Translations under genes and position numbers: made by a program
In this document: positions 9,549-18,791 of the stretch, piece by piece
How the letters are laid out: every line of letters begins with the position of its first letter
Numbering within the stretch: position 1 is the first letter of the stretch
The notes under the pieces: model-generated
What the model was told of the DNA's origin: nothing
The model's database searches: none
Seen by the model: only the letters and a program-made list of their open reading frames with translations
Assembly: GCF_018398315.1 (NCBI RefSeq)
Contig: NZ_JAHBRW010000001.1
Span: forward strand, 4,162,501 to 4,226,500
Length of the DNA stretch: 64,000 nucleotides
DNA from: Chelatococcus sp. YT9
Lineage (GTDB): Bacteria > Pseudomonadota > Alphaproteobacteria > Rhizobiales > Beijerinckiaceae
Direction: 5' to 3'

Positions 9549-12485
9549 ATGGCCAACAAAATGCTTATCGATGCGGCCCACCCGGAAGAGACCCGGGTGG
9601 TCGTGGTTCGCGGAAACAAGGTTGAGGAGTTCGATTTCGAGTCTGCCAACCGTCGGCAACTGCGTGGGAACATCTATCTCGCCAAGGTCACGCGTGTGGA
9701 GCCTTCGCTCCAGGCGGCCTTCATCGAGTATGGCGGAAACCGGCACGGCTTTCTCGCATTCAGCGAGATCCACCCCGATTACTACCAGATACCGGTCGCC
9801 GACCGACAGGCCCTGATCGAGGAAGAAGCGCAAGCGGAGCGGGACGCGGAGCGGGACGAAGAGCGGGCCGCCAGCCGCCGCAATGGGCGCGGACGTGAGC
9901 GTCGCCGCAACGACGACGAAACAGTGAGTGGCGCCGCGACCGCCGCGGCGGAGAACAGCGAGGAAGCGACAGTCAGCGATGACGAAGCCGAGGCGCCCGC
10001 CACGTCGGCTGCCGATGCCGAGGCGAACGGCGACCAGCAGGAAGGCGAGCGCGCTGTTTCCGAAGCTGCGGAAGAAACCTCCGCCGTCACCTCCGATGAG
10101 GATGGCGACAATGACGGCGACGACGCCGCGCATGAGGATAACATCGTCGAACAGGTTGGCGGATCGGCGGATGCCTCCGAGGAACTGCCGGATCGTCGCC
10201 AGCGTCCGCTGCGCCGCCAGTACAAGATTCAGGAGGTGATCAAGCGTCGCCAGGTGCTGCTGGTCCAAGTGGTGAAGGAGGAGCGCGGTAACAAAGGCGC
10301 TGCGCTGACCACCTATCTGTCGCTCGCCGGCCGCTATTCCGTGCTCATGCCCAACACCGCCCGCGGCGGTGGCATTTCGCGCAAGATCACCAACGCTGCC
10401 GATCGCAAGCGTCTGAAGGAAATGGCGCAGGAACTCGAGGTTCCCGATGGAATGGGGATCATCCTGCGCACGGCCGGCGCCCTGCGCACCAAGGCCGAGA
10501 TCAAGCGCGACTTCGAGTATCTTCTGCGTCTATGGGAAAGCGTGCGCGAGCTGACGCTGAAGTCAACCGCCCCGGCCCTTGTCTATGAGGAAGGTTCGCT
10601 GATCAAGCGGGCCATCCGTGACCTCTACAACAAGGACATCGACGAAGTTCACGTGTCCGGCGAGGAGGGCTACCGGGAGGCGAAGGAGTTCATGCGCATG
10701 CTCATGCCGAGCCATGCGAGGGCGGTCCAGCCTTACCGTGAAAACCTTCCCATCTTCGTCCGTAACGGTGTCGAGTCCCAGCTCGATGCGATGTTCTCGA
10801 ATCAGGTGACGCTGAAGTCCGGCGGCTACATCGTTATCAACCCGACCGAAGCGCTCGTCTCGATTGACGTGAATTCCGGGCGCTCGACCCGCGAGCACAA
10901 TATCGAGGACACCGCGCTCAAGACCAATCTCGAGGCAGCCGAGGAAATTTCCCGCCAGCTGCGTCTGCGCGATCTGGCCGGGCTTATCGTCATCGACTTC
11001 ATCGACATGGAGGAAAAGCGCAACAATCGCGCGGTCGAGAAGAAGCTGAAGGATTGTCTGAAGGACGATCGCGCGCGCATCCAGGTCGGCCGCATTTCGG
11101 CCTTCGGCCTCATGGAAATGTCACGTCAGCGCATCCGCACGGGCGTGCTGGAGAGCTCCTCCGTCCCCTGCCCCCATTGTGCGGGATCCGGCTTCGTGCG
11201 TGCGACGCCCTCGATCGCGCTCCACATCCTCCGGTCGGTCGAGGAGACGTTGCTGAAGAGCGCCACGCATAACGTCACGATCAAGACACCTGCGACAGTC
11301 GCCCTCTATATCCTCAACCAGAAGCGCGGCCATCTGCGTGATCTGGAGATGCGCTTCGGCGTGACGATCACCGTCGTCGCCGACGAGAGCTTCGTCGGTG
11401 CCACGCATTTCGCGCTCGAGCGCGGCGAGCTCGCAGTCAAGCCCGAACCCTCCATGTTCCCGGCTCGCGTGCAGGTTGACACCATCATTCCCGAAGAGGA
11501 GGAGGACGAGCCGGTCTCCGAGACCGAGGAAGAGGGCGAAGCCTCCGAGGACGAGGACAAGCCGGTCACGGCGGTTCAGGGCGATTCCGCCGGCCGTCAC
11601 CACGACGGCCAGCGTCGCGAAGCTGAAGGCGGCAACGGCGACGAAGGCGGCCGCCGCCGCCGCCGCCGGCGCCGTCGGCGCGGTGGTCGCGGTGGGGACA
11701 ATCGCGGTGAGCTCGCCAACGGCTTCCAGGCTACAGCAGCCGGCCATGAATCGTCCGAAGATGACGACGACGCAGATGGCGTTTCCGAAATGGCCGCGGA
11801 TGAGGCCACGGACGTTCAGGGCGAAGTGCCGGCCGTCGCGCGCTCCGATGACGGCACGCCCGTCACTGACGATGTCCCGCCGCCTGCCGAACCCATGGTA
11901 GATGCTGCACCGGATGCGCCGGTGACCTCCGCAGGCGAAGAAGCAGAAGCCGTTGCGGAACCCCTGGCTCCCGAGCCTGCCGCCAAGCCAAAGCGTCGCC
12001 GCTCCACAAGGGCTGCGAAAGCCGAGACCACGGCTGCTCCGGCCGAAAGCGCGGCGGAAGAGGCAGCACCTACGGCCCCAGCCGAGACTACGGCGAAGCC
12101 GAAGCCCCGGCGCCGTAAGGCGTCAGCAACAAAGGAAACCTCCATGGCGCAGGAGGATGCCGCGCCCAGTCAGGCGGCCGCGTCTGGTGACGAGGTGGTT
12201 CCCGAGCTTCCTGCCGCCGAAGCGGATGCGGCTCCCGCGAAGAGGAAGGCAGCCCGCGCGCCTCGCAAGGCCGGAGCGACGGCCCGGGCAAAGACCTCGA
12301 AGGCCAAGGCCGAGGTGAGCGCCGATACCCCGGACGCTCCCGCCACCGAACCGCCCCCTCCGGCGGACGCAGCGGCCGCGCAAGCGCCCGAGGCTGAGCC
12401 GAGCCGGGCTTCCGAGCCTGCCCAGAATCGGCCCAAGCGGACGGGCTGGTGGTCGCGCGCGAAGGCCACCATCTCGGGCAATTAG
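9549..12485 (+). CDS. rne: Ribonuclease E
   Basis: This 978-residue endoribonuclease organises mRNA decay and rRNA processing. The N-terminal catalytic half starts MANKMLIDAAHPEETRVVVV. Its S1 domain is split by an acidic and Arg-rich insert over about residues 95-225, as is common in alphaproteobacteria. Catalytic Asp440 lies in LVSIDVNSGRST and a second acidic motif in LIVIDFIDM. The zinc-link CPHC is at 541-544. The C-terminal 340 residues are low-complexity: acidic blocks, an RRRRRRRRGG block, and Ala/Pro/Lys repeats. These form the disordered degradosome scaffold and RNA-binding tail. The protein ends in RTGWWSRAKATISGN, a conserved-looking short tail. A strong terminator follows. Confidence 0.96.
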   Translation: MANKMLIDAAHPEETRVVVVRGNKVEEFDFESANRRQLRGNIYLAKVTRVEPSLQAAFIEYGGNRHGFLAFSEIHPDYYQIPVADRQALIEEEAQAERDAERDEERAASRRNGRGRERRRNDDETVSGAATAAAENSEEATVSDDEAEAPATSAADAEANGDQQEGERAVSEAAEETSAVTSDEDGDNDGDDAAHEDNIVEQVGGSADASEELPDRRQRPLRRQYKIQEVIKRRQVLLVQVVKEERGNKGAALTTYLSLAGRYSVLMPNTARGGGISRKITNAADRKRLKEMAQELEVPDGMGIILRTAGALRTKAEIKRDFEYLLRLWESVRELTLKSTAPALVYEEGSLIKRAIRDLYNKDIDEVHVSGEEGYREAKEFMRMLMPSHARAVQPYRENLPIFVRNGVESQLDAMFSNQVTLKSGGYIVINPTEALVSIDVNSGRSTREHNIEDTALKTNLEAAEEISRQLRLRDLAGLIVIDFIDMEEKRNNRAVEKKLKDCLKDDRARIQVGRISAFGLMEMSRQRIRTGVLESSSVPCPHCAGSGFVRATPSIALHILRSVEETLLKSATHNVTIKTPATVALYILNQKRGHLRDLEMRFGVTITVVADESFVGATHFALERGELAVKPEPSMFPARVQVDTIIPEEEEDEPVSETEEEGEASEDEDKPVTAVQGDSAGRHHDGQRREAEGGNGDEGGRRRRRRRRRRGGRGGDNRGELANGFQATAAGHESSEDDDDADGVSEMAADEATDVQGEVPAVARSDDGTPVTDDVPPPAEPMVDAAPDAPVTSAGEEAEAVAEPLAPEPAAKPKRRRSTRAAKAETTAAPAESAAEEAAPTAPAETTAKPKPRRRKASATKETSMAQEDAAPSQAAASGDEVVPELPAAEADAAPAKRKAARAPRKAGATARAKTSKAKAEVSADTPDAPATEPPPPADAAAAQAPEAEPSRASEPAQNRPKRTGWWSRAKATISGN

Positions 12486-12550
12486 GCCGCTTCGGCAGAC
12501 CCACGCGAAGTCATTCGGCAACGCGTCCGGTTCAGCAAAACATAATAAAA

Positions 12551-12577
12551 AGGGCGGTTTGACCGCCCTTTTTTTAT
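12551..12577. terminator. Bidirectional intrinsic terminator between rne and the MFS gene
   Basis: AGGGCGGT and ACCGCCCT form a perfect 8-bp stem with a 3-base loop, followed by seven or more T on the + strand and preceded by AATAAAAA. It can stop both convergent transcripts. Confidence 0.92.
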
Positions 12578-12600
12578 TTCCCGCTTGATACTTCGGGGCG

Positions 12601-14091
12601 CTACTCCATGGCCGCGGGTGGCGCCTCGCCGATCGTGCTGCGCAACGGGCGCTCCTCCATGCGGATCAGGGCGTACAGGGCGATGCCGAACCAGATCGCG
12701 GCCGCGATGAAAACCCACCGGAATGTCGGCGCGAAATCCATCGTGCTCGCGGAGAAGGCGGCAGAGAGGTTTTCGTGGCTTAAGCCTTCTCCGCTGTGTG
12801 ACAACAGGCCGAGCACAATGGCACCGAAGATGGCGACGGCTACAGCGCCGCCCAACTGCCGCGCAAAATTCATCAGCGCCATTGTCATGCCGAGCTGGTG
12901 CAGGGGCACCGCATTCTGGATGGATATCGTAGTCACCGGCAGTGATGTGCCCAAAGACATGCTGATGACGATGAAGATCACTTCCAGCACCAGAAGAGGC
13001 AAGGGCTGCGGGTGGATTGCGAGGATGATCAGGCCCAGCGTCGAGATGGACAAGCCCACCATCGGCAGTCGCTTGTAGTGCCGGACCTTCGGCATCAGTA
13101 TGCCCGAGATGAAGGCGCCGCACACTGTTCCTGCCATCAACGGTATCAGCGCCACGCCGCTCGCCCCGGCGCTGAAATGATAGACCGTCTGCAGATAGAT
13201 CGGCAGATAGATCGACAGGCCGATGAAAGCGCCCATAGAGAAGCCAGTCGAGACATTGCCCGTACGAACGACCTGATTCTTGAGCAGCGATAACGGCAGG
13301 AAAGGCTCGGGCGCGGCATGCAGGCGGGCGACGAAGGCGATCCAGGCGAGAAGCGACACCACCGCGAGCCCGATGATTTCCATAGAGAACCAAGGGTAAG
13401 CGATGCCGCCCCAATTCAGCAGCAGCATCAAGGAAACGGTCGCAGCGAGCAGGATCACCCCACCCAGCACATCGATGCGATGTCTGCGCTCATGCCGTGG
13501 CAGCTTGCGCAATTGCCGATAGGTCATCAGGAAGGCCAGAAAACCGAGCGGCAGATTGATCCAGAAAATCAAGGACCAGTGCAGCTTGTCGGCGAAAAAG
13601 CCGCCCAGCAGCGGTCCCAACACGCTCGCGGACAGAAATACCGATGCGATGAAAGACTGATAACGGGAGCGTTCCTTCGGCGAGGTAATATCACCGATGA
13701 TCGTCTGTGCGAGCGCAATCAGCCCGCCGCCGCCGAGCCCCTGAATGAACCGGCCGACGATCAGCGTGAGCATTGTCGGCGCCAGTGCGCAGAGCACGGA
13801 CCCTATGATGAAAATGCCGATGCCCACCAGCAGCGTAATACGTCGACCATAGACATCGCTGAATTTGCCATAAAGGGGCGTCACTGCGGTTGCAGCGAGC
13901 AGATAGGCGGTCACGATCCATGGCAGGTGGGCGACGTCACCAAGGGCGCGGCCGATGGTCGGCAGGGCTGTCGCGACGATCGTCTGGTCGAGCGCGGCCA
14001 GGAACATCGCCAGCATCACGCCCAGGATGATCGACACCACCTCGGCATGGGTGAGTGTGCCGTGTTGGGGCGGGGGCGGAGCGATATTCAT
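12601..14091 (-). CDS. DHA2-family (14-span) MFS drug/H+ antiporter
   Basis: This 496-residue inner-membrane exporter resembles EmrB/QacA-type proteins. Visible features are motif D1-like LAALDQTIVATALPTI in span 1, motif A GKFSDVYGRR after span 2, QGLGGGGLIAL in span 4, and GPLLGGFFADKLHWSLIFWI around motif C. About 14 hydrophobic segments are present. The ATG at 14091 is preferred over an upstream start at 14133 because AGGGA lies six bases ahead of it and the extra 14 residues look untranslated. Substrate cannot be told from sequence. No adjacent regulator or membrane-fusion partner is present, so a solitary single-component exporter is likely. Confidence 0.88.
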   Translation of the reverse strand: MNIAPPPPQHGTLTHAEVVSIILGVMLAMFLAALDQTIVATALPTIGRALGDVAHLPWIVTAYLLAATAVTPLYGKFSDVYGRRITLLVGIGIFIIGSVLCALAPTMLTLIVGRFIQGLGGGGLIALAQTIIGDITSPKERSRYQSFIASVFLSASVLGPLLGGFFADKLHWSLIFWINLPLGFLAFLMTYRQLRKLPRHERRHRIDVLGGVILLAATVSLMLLLNWGGIAYPWFSMEIIGLAVVSLLAWIAFVARLHAAPEPFLPLSLLKNQVVRTGNVSTGFSMGAFIGLSIYLPIYLQTVYHFSAGASGVALIPLMAGTVCGAFISGILMPKVRHYKRLPMVGLSISTLGLIILAIHPQPLPLLVLEVIFIVISMSLGTSLPVTTISIQNAVPLHQLGMTMALMNFARQLGGAVAVAIFGAIVLGLLSHSGEGLSHENLSAAFSASTMDFAPTFRWVFIAAAIWFGIALYALIRMEERPLRSTIGEAPPAAME

Positions 14092-14218
14092 GGTGATCCC
14101 TGGCTTCTTCCCTCTGCCGCCGAGGGCTGGCAATCAGCGTCCAGGAAGCGAGACGGGAGCAAGCCAAGCGGCCTGCTGTCTATAACAGATTGAAAGAGAT
14201 ATGCGATCTGCGGTGAGT

Positions 14219-14248
14219 GGGAGGCTGCCATGTGATGGGCAGCCTCCC
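14219..14248. terminator. Perfect hairpin downstream of the autotransporter-like gene
   Basis: GGGAGGCTGCC and GGCAGCCTCCC form an 11-bp perfect stem around an 8-base loop. No T-run follows on either strand. It could be a factor-dependent terminator, an mRNA 3'-end stabiliser, or a binding palindrome. Confidence 0.45.
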
Positions 14249-14306
14249 CGCGCAATCGTATCAGGCGTCGAGAAAGCAGGATACGATCAGGAAGTCCGGA
14301 ACACGA

Positions 14307-15740
14307 TCACCAGTTGACGCGCAAGCCCGCGAGCACCGTGTGACTTGCCTCCGCGCGCCGCAGTTCGGTTACGTAGCTTGCGGAGAGAGTCGTGGCCTTG
14401 CCGAGACGGCCTTCGATCGCGGCCCCGAGGATTGCGGCATCAGGTGAGCGTCTACGCGAATTTGGAGCCGGCTGGTTGAGGGCCGGCTGGTCGTAAACGA
14501 CAGGAATAGGGAGCGCAGTTGAGAGCCGCTCGGCGGCAAGATCTCTCGCCCAATATGCCGTCAGCTTGAGGTCCAAGTCGTCGGTACCCTTGCGAGCCAT
14601 GGGCATTTCCAGGCGTCCACCGACAAGCCCCCGGAGATTGTCGGCCGTCATGGTGCGAGCGAGTTCGGCACGAGCGGCCTCGGCTGCAGCTCCTGACCCC
14701 GCCAACACGATCCGGTCGAATTCCAGGCCGATTTCCGGAACGACCCGCATCCCCCACATCTTCACGACATAGCCGGCGAAGGCACTTCCCGACAGTCCGT
14801 AACCCGTCGCGCCGAGACGTTGCGTTGTATCAGTGGCAAAGACCCTCGGCCTAAGACCGTAGGAACTGAGCGATACGCCGAAATCGCCGCGTAGGATAAA
14901 CGATCCGAGATCCGCGCGGCCGTAGATGGCCGCCTGGATGCCGTGGTGATCGACTGTGCCATTCGGGCTTCGACCGGAGGTAGAAAGATGGCCGATCATG
15001 CCGCCGACGAGCAGATTGCCGTAGTTTCGGTCAATCCCGGCGAAAACGCCCTTGCTGTCGTAGCGCAGCGCCCCGCCGCCAGTCGCGGTGGTATGCCCCA
15101 ATCCGAGCACCGGTGACATCCAGAGCGTTCCGTCCGGGCGGCCGGGGGCCTTCGTGTCATTGGACGCTTGAGTTCCGCCTGCGTTCAGTTGATGCTGCGT
15201 CACGAGCGCTCGTCTGAAGCGTTGCGCCGAGAGCGCCATCTGCGCCACATCGATCCGCGAGGGGCCATGCCGCACATCGTTGCGCGCGGTCATGTCATCG
15301 GTATCGGCGGAAGGCGTTTGGGCACTGCTCTCGGCCTTCTGGCCTTCGCTCTGAGCGTTTGGCTCGTTACCCTTGTGATCGCCCTTATCGGCTTCTTTCG
15401 GCTGCTGCGTCCCAGTAACCGTGCTCCCGTTGTTGCCATTGCTGCCAGCTATAGCCGTCGTTCCAGTTGCGCCAGAATTCGCCGTCGGGCACGACGAAGG
15501 CGAAGGTTGGCGTGTATGCGAGCCGTCGCTGACCCATCCGGGATTGAGTTTGCCATTGCAATCGATCGGTCCAGACGGAGTGCCGGTTGGCCCCTGGGTT
15601 GCAACATCGCCTGTCACTTGCTCAAGCGTATACGCCCCCTGAAACGGCGGTGGAGCAAAGGGTAAGAAGGCCGCGCCCATAGGCATGTGAGTGTAGGTCG
15701 CGAGAAGAAGTCCACCGACCGAAGAAATAATATCCGTCAT
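14307..15740 (-). CDS. Autotransporter beta-domain protein with a short low-complexity N-terminal region
   Basis: The protein has 477 residues. The last 270 or so show alternating beta-strand patterns ending in VLAGLRVNW, whose terminal aromatic residue is the usual signature for outer-membrane barrel assembly. Phrases such as LWMSPVLGLGHTTATGG, GVFAGIDRNYGNLLVGG and AFAGYVVKMWGMRVVPEIGL fit the autotransporter barrel family. The N-terminal 160 residues are rich in Gly, Thr, Ser, Asn and Gln with no recognisable passenger fold. The first 30 residues (MTDIISSVGGLLLATYTHM) are only mildly hydrophobic and are not a canonical Sec signal. The gene sits beside an unusually AT-rich 200-base upstream region, a hint of acquired DNA. 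Function is unknown. Confidence 0.7.
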   Translation of the reverse strand: MTDIISSVGGLLLATYTHMPMGAAFLPFAPPPFQGAYTLEQVTGDVATQGPTGTPSGPIDCNGKLNPGWVSDGSHTRQPSPSSCPTANSGATGTTAIAGSNGNNGSTVTGTQQPKEADKGDHKGNEPNAQSEGQKAESSAQTPSADTDDMTARNDVRHGPSRIDVAQMALSAQRFRRALVTQHQLNAGGTQASNDTKAPGRPDGTLWMSPVLGLGHTTATGGGALRYDSKGVFAGIDRNYGNLLVGGMIGHLSTSGRSPNGTVDHHGIQAAIYGRADLGSFILRGDFGVSLSSYGLRPRVFATDTTQRLGATGYGLSGSAFAGYVVKMWGMRVVPEIGLEFDRIVLAGSGAAAEAARAELARTMTADNLRGLVGGRLEMPMARKGTDDLDLKLTAYWARDLAAERLSTALPIPVVYDQPALNQPAPNSRRRSPDAAILGAAIEGRLGKATTLSASYVTELRRAEASHTVLAGLRVNW

Positions 15741-15947
15741 GAAAAACTCTTAAAAAAAGCAAAATAATCCACCTCAAATTGCATAAATATCTGCGGACAA
15801 TAACGTTATCTGCGCCGGAATTAATGCATGATGCGCGAATATAAATATTTAATAGAAACTTCAGCGATTTATCAGATCGACATCAATTGTATAGTGATGC
15901 ATGCTCACCCAGCCTCAGTCTCCACTCCAGAACATCACGGGTATGCT
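15741..15947. other. AT-rich intergenic region upstream of the autotransporter-like gene
   Basis: This stretch is much richer in A and T than its surroundings, with runs such as AAAAAAAGCAAAATAAT and ATAAATATTTAATAG. It contains the promoter region of the reverse-strand gene ending at 14307. AT-rich promoters of this kind are typical targets of H-NS-like silencers (MucR/Ros type in alphaproteobacteria); that link is inference. Confidence 0.5.
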
Positions 15948-17147
15948 TCAGATATGCGGCAACCAATTGCGGAGCCGCTCGACAGTTCCCCGGCAATCTT
16001 CTTCTGAACCCGCAAATGAAAGCCTGAGATAGCGATGACCTTCGTCCTGATTGAAATCGAGCCCGGGCGTCGCTGCCACGCCCGTATCCGCCAGCAGGCG
16101 TTGGCAGAAGTCCATTGAATCGTTCGTGAAACGTGAGATGTCGGCATAGACGTAAAATGCGCCGTCTGCCGGCGCGAGGCGGCCGAGGCCGATCCCTGGC
16201 AGCTCGTTGAGGAGCAACGCGCGGTTGGCAGCATAGCCTGCCTTGATCGCCTCCAGCTCCTCCTCCGCGCCAAAGGCCGCTTCAGCAGCGATCTGGCTGA
16301 GGTACGGCGCGGAAATGAAGAGATTCTGCGCGAGCCTTTCGACAGGACGCACGATCCGCTCCGGCATGACGAGCCAGCCGATACGCCAGCCCGTCATGCA
16401 GAAGTATTTGGAGAATGAATTGACGATAATGGCATCATCATCGAAGGCAAGTGCTGTTTCAGCAGGCGCCTCATAGGTGAGGCCGTGATAAATTTCGTCG
16501 GAGATGAACCAGAGACCAAGCTCCCGGCAGAGCCGCCCCACCGCTTCGAGAGCCTCGCGGCCCATGAGGGTGCCGGTGGGATTTCCAGGGCTCATGGTCA
16601 GGACGCCCGAGAGCGGCGCCTCGGCATGGAGGCTGCGCAGCATCTCTGCCTGCATGACCCAGCCGGATGAGGCACTGGCTGGGACGGGCACCGGCTCAAG
16701 ACCAAGCGCGAGCAGGATGTTGCGGTAGGCCGGATAGCCGGGCGAGGCGATCGCGACCCTTGCGCCCGGCTCGAAGAGCGCCAGGAACGCCAGCACGAAT
16801 CCCCCCGAGGAGCCCGTCGTCACCGCTATGCGCTCAGGTGCCAGGCTGAGCCCGTAAAGCCGACGATAGTGACTGGCGATCGCCTCGCGCAGGCTCGGCA
16901 GGCCCAGTGCCTCGGTGTAACCGATGCGGCCGAGGGAGAGTGCGGCCTGAGCGGCCTCCCGGGCAAGACGGGGGGCAGCTGCGGTCGGCTCACCGATCTC
17001 CATGTGGATCACGCTGTCCCCCGCGCGCTCCTTGGTCTTGGCCGCGGACAGGACATCCATGGCCAAGAACGGGGCGACATGCGCCATCCGCGCGGCAAGA
17101 CGAGGGCCGACCGGGTCTTGGGAAGCGGACGACAGCGGCTTGATCAT
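15948..17147 (-). CDS. Class I/II PLP-dependent aminotransferase
   Basis: This 399-residue enzyme is of the AspC/ArAT fold-type I family. Key features are the GEPTAAAP substrate loop near the N-terminus, TTGSSGGFVLAF (phosphate-binding region), SPGNPTGTL, the Asp/Tyr pair in ISDEIYHGLTYE, the Schiff-base Lys in NSFSKYFCMTGWRIGW, and the Arg of HRYLRLSFAGS that binds the substrate carboxylate. A longer frame starts at 17261, but its first 38 residues are basic and overlap the promoter of the divergent M48 gene. The ATG at 17147 has AAGGA upstream. The substrate, perhaps an aromatic or branched amino acid, cannot be assigned. Confidence 0.88.
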   Translation of the reverse strand: MIKPLSSASQDPVGPRLAARMAHVAPFLAMDVLSAAKTKERAGDSVIHMEIGEPTAAAPRLAREAAQAALSLGRIGYTEALGLPSLREAIASHYRRLYGLSLAPERIAVTTGSSGGFVLAFLALFEPGARVAIASPGYPAYRNILLALGLEPVPVPASASSGWVMQAEMLRSLHAEAPLSGVLTMSPGNPTGTLMGREALEAVGRLCRELGLWFISDEIYHGLTYEAPAETALAFDDDAIIVNSFSKYFCMTGWRIGWLVMPERIVRPVERLAQNLFISAPYLSQIAAEAAFGAEEELEAIKAGYAANRALLLNELPGIGLGRLAPADGAFYVYADISRFTNDSMDFCQRLLADTGVAATPGLDFNQDEGHRYLRLSFAGSEEDCRGTVERLRNWLPHI

Positions 17148-17284
17148 GATAGACAAGGTCCTTGCAACAAGCAGGCGTCCGTTGTGATGACGCCTTTCTG
17201 ATTTGACTGAATTTCGGCAATTTGTCCCGATAGCATGTCGTCGCGTGGGTCTGACGTGCAATCCTGGTCCTGATCTAAGAAAGA

Positions 17285-18739
17285 GTGCGTTTTATCAGCA
17301 TGCGTTTCTCCCGATCTTTTCGCTTTCTCCGGCCGTCGCTGGCTCCGCTGAGGACGGCAACCACCATCACGCGGGGCCTGATTGCGGGCGTCAGTTGCGC
17401 AGCCATGATCGCGGTACCCGTCGCGGTCCGAGCCCAAAGTGGCGAACGGAACCAGATGATCGTACGGGACGCGGAGATCGAGAAGCTCCTCATGGACTAT
17501 GCCACGCCGGTTCTGAAAGCGGCGGGCATTCGCGTCAGTGCTGTCAAGGTCATTCTGATTCAGAACCCCACTTTCAATGCCTTCGTCGCCAATGGGCAGA
17601 AGATCTTCGTCAATACCGGCGCGTTGATCGATTCGCGCACCCCCAACGAAATCATCGGCGTGCTCGCCCATGAAAGCGGCCATATCGCCGGCGGGCATCT
17701 CGCGCGCTTGCACCAGCAAATTGCCAATGCGAAAATCCTGTCGGTAGTCGGCATGCTGGCCGGTGCGGGTGCCCTGGTCGGCTCCGCCGGCGGGCGTGTG
17801 GGCCAGGGTGGCGTCGGTGCGGGCGGCGTGCTGGCCGGATCACAGGAACTCGTTCGGCGTAATCTCCTATCCTACCAGCGCTCGGAGGAACAAGCCGCGG
17901 ATCAGGCGGCCGTTCGCTATCTGACCGCGACCGGGCAATCGGCCAAGGGCCTGCTCGACACAATGAAGCGCATGGGGGACAACGCGCTGTTCCGCACGTC
18001 CGGCCTCGACCCTTATGTGCTCAGCCATCCTCTGCCCCAGGAGCGGATGTCGGCCCTTGAGCTGCTGGCCACCAAGAGCCCTGCTTACAACGCGAAAGAT
18101 TCCGCATCCCTCGTCGCCAGGCATGAGCTGATGCGCGCCAAGTTGTCGGGCTTCACAGAGCGGCCCGAGACGGTGATGCGCCGCTATCCCCCCAGCGACC
18201 GTTCGGTGGCGGCGCGCTATGCCCGCGCGATCCTCGCCTACAGGACAGCCCGATCCAGCCAGGCCGTGACCTTGATGGACGAACTTTTGCGGGAACAGCC
18301 CAAAAATCCCTATTTCTGGGAAATGAAGGGCCAGGCTCTGCTAGAGAGCGGCCGGGCACGCGAGGCAATCGCGCCCTTGCGTCAGGCCGTCGCCCTCGCC
18401 CCGTCCTCTTCGCTGATTCGTGCCATGCTCGGTCGCGCTATGGTCGCCTCCGGCGATCCAAGCACCACCGACCAAGCCATACGGGAGCTGTCGAACGCGA
18501 CCCAACGTGAGCCGGAGCTCGCCGGCGCATTCCGCGATCTGTCGACGGCCTACGCCCGGAAGGGAGATATCGGCATGGCCGAGCTTGCGGCGAGCCAGTA
18601 CTATTTCGCCCGAGGCGAATGGGACCAAGCCGCCACGCAGGCGACCCGCGCGAAAGCGAAGCTCAAGCCGAATTCGCCAGCCTGGCTGCGCGCCGATGAC
18701 ATTTTAGCCTATCAACCGGAGCGGCCGCCGGGTAAGTGA
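17285..18739 (+). CDS. Periplasmic M48 zinc metalloprotease with TPR repeats (BepA-like)
   Basis: The 484-residue protein has an N-terminal signal peptide (LIAGVSCAAMIAVPVAVRAQ), then an M48 peptidase domain with the HExxH zinc site in LAHESGHIAGGH (His129 and His133 from the GTG start). EEQAADQAAVRYL supplies the third ligand. The C-terminal half consists of TPR repeats with PYFWEMKGQALLESGR-type helices. BepA-type proteases oversee outer-membrane protein and LPS-transporter assembly. The start is uncertain: GTG at 17285 or ATG at 17300 (MRFSRSFRFL), both with weak ribosome binding sites. A DsbA-like gene follows 52 bases later on the same strand, suggesting a shared envelope-folding role. 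Confidence 0.88.
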   Translation: MRFISMRFSRSFRFLRPSLAPLRTATTITRGLIAGVSCAAMIAVPVAVRAQSGERNQMIVRDAEIEKLLMDYATPVLKAAGIRVSAVKVILIQNPTFNAFVANGQKIFVNTGALIDSRTPNEIIGVLAHESGHIAGGHLARLHQQIANAKILSVVGMLAGAGALVGSAGGRVGQGGVGAGGVLAGSQELVRRNLLSYQRSEEQAADQAAVRYLTATGQSAKGLLDTMKRMGDNALFRTSGLDPYVLSHPLPQERMSALELLATKSPAYNAKDSASLVARHELMRAKLSGFTERPETVMRRYPPSDRSVAARYARAILAYRTARSSQAVTLMDELLREQPKNPYFWEMKGQALLESGRAREAIAPLRQAVALAPSSSLIRAMLGRAMVASGDPSTTDQAIRELSNATQREPELAGAFRDLSTAYARKGDIGMAELAASQYYFARGEWDQAATQATRAKAKLKPNSPAWLRADDILAYQPERPPGK

Positions 18740-18791
18740 CACAATCCGGGCGCACAGGGTGTGAACGCTTTTGACAGATTGGATATCGTGC

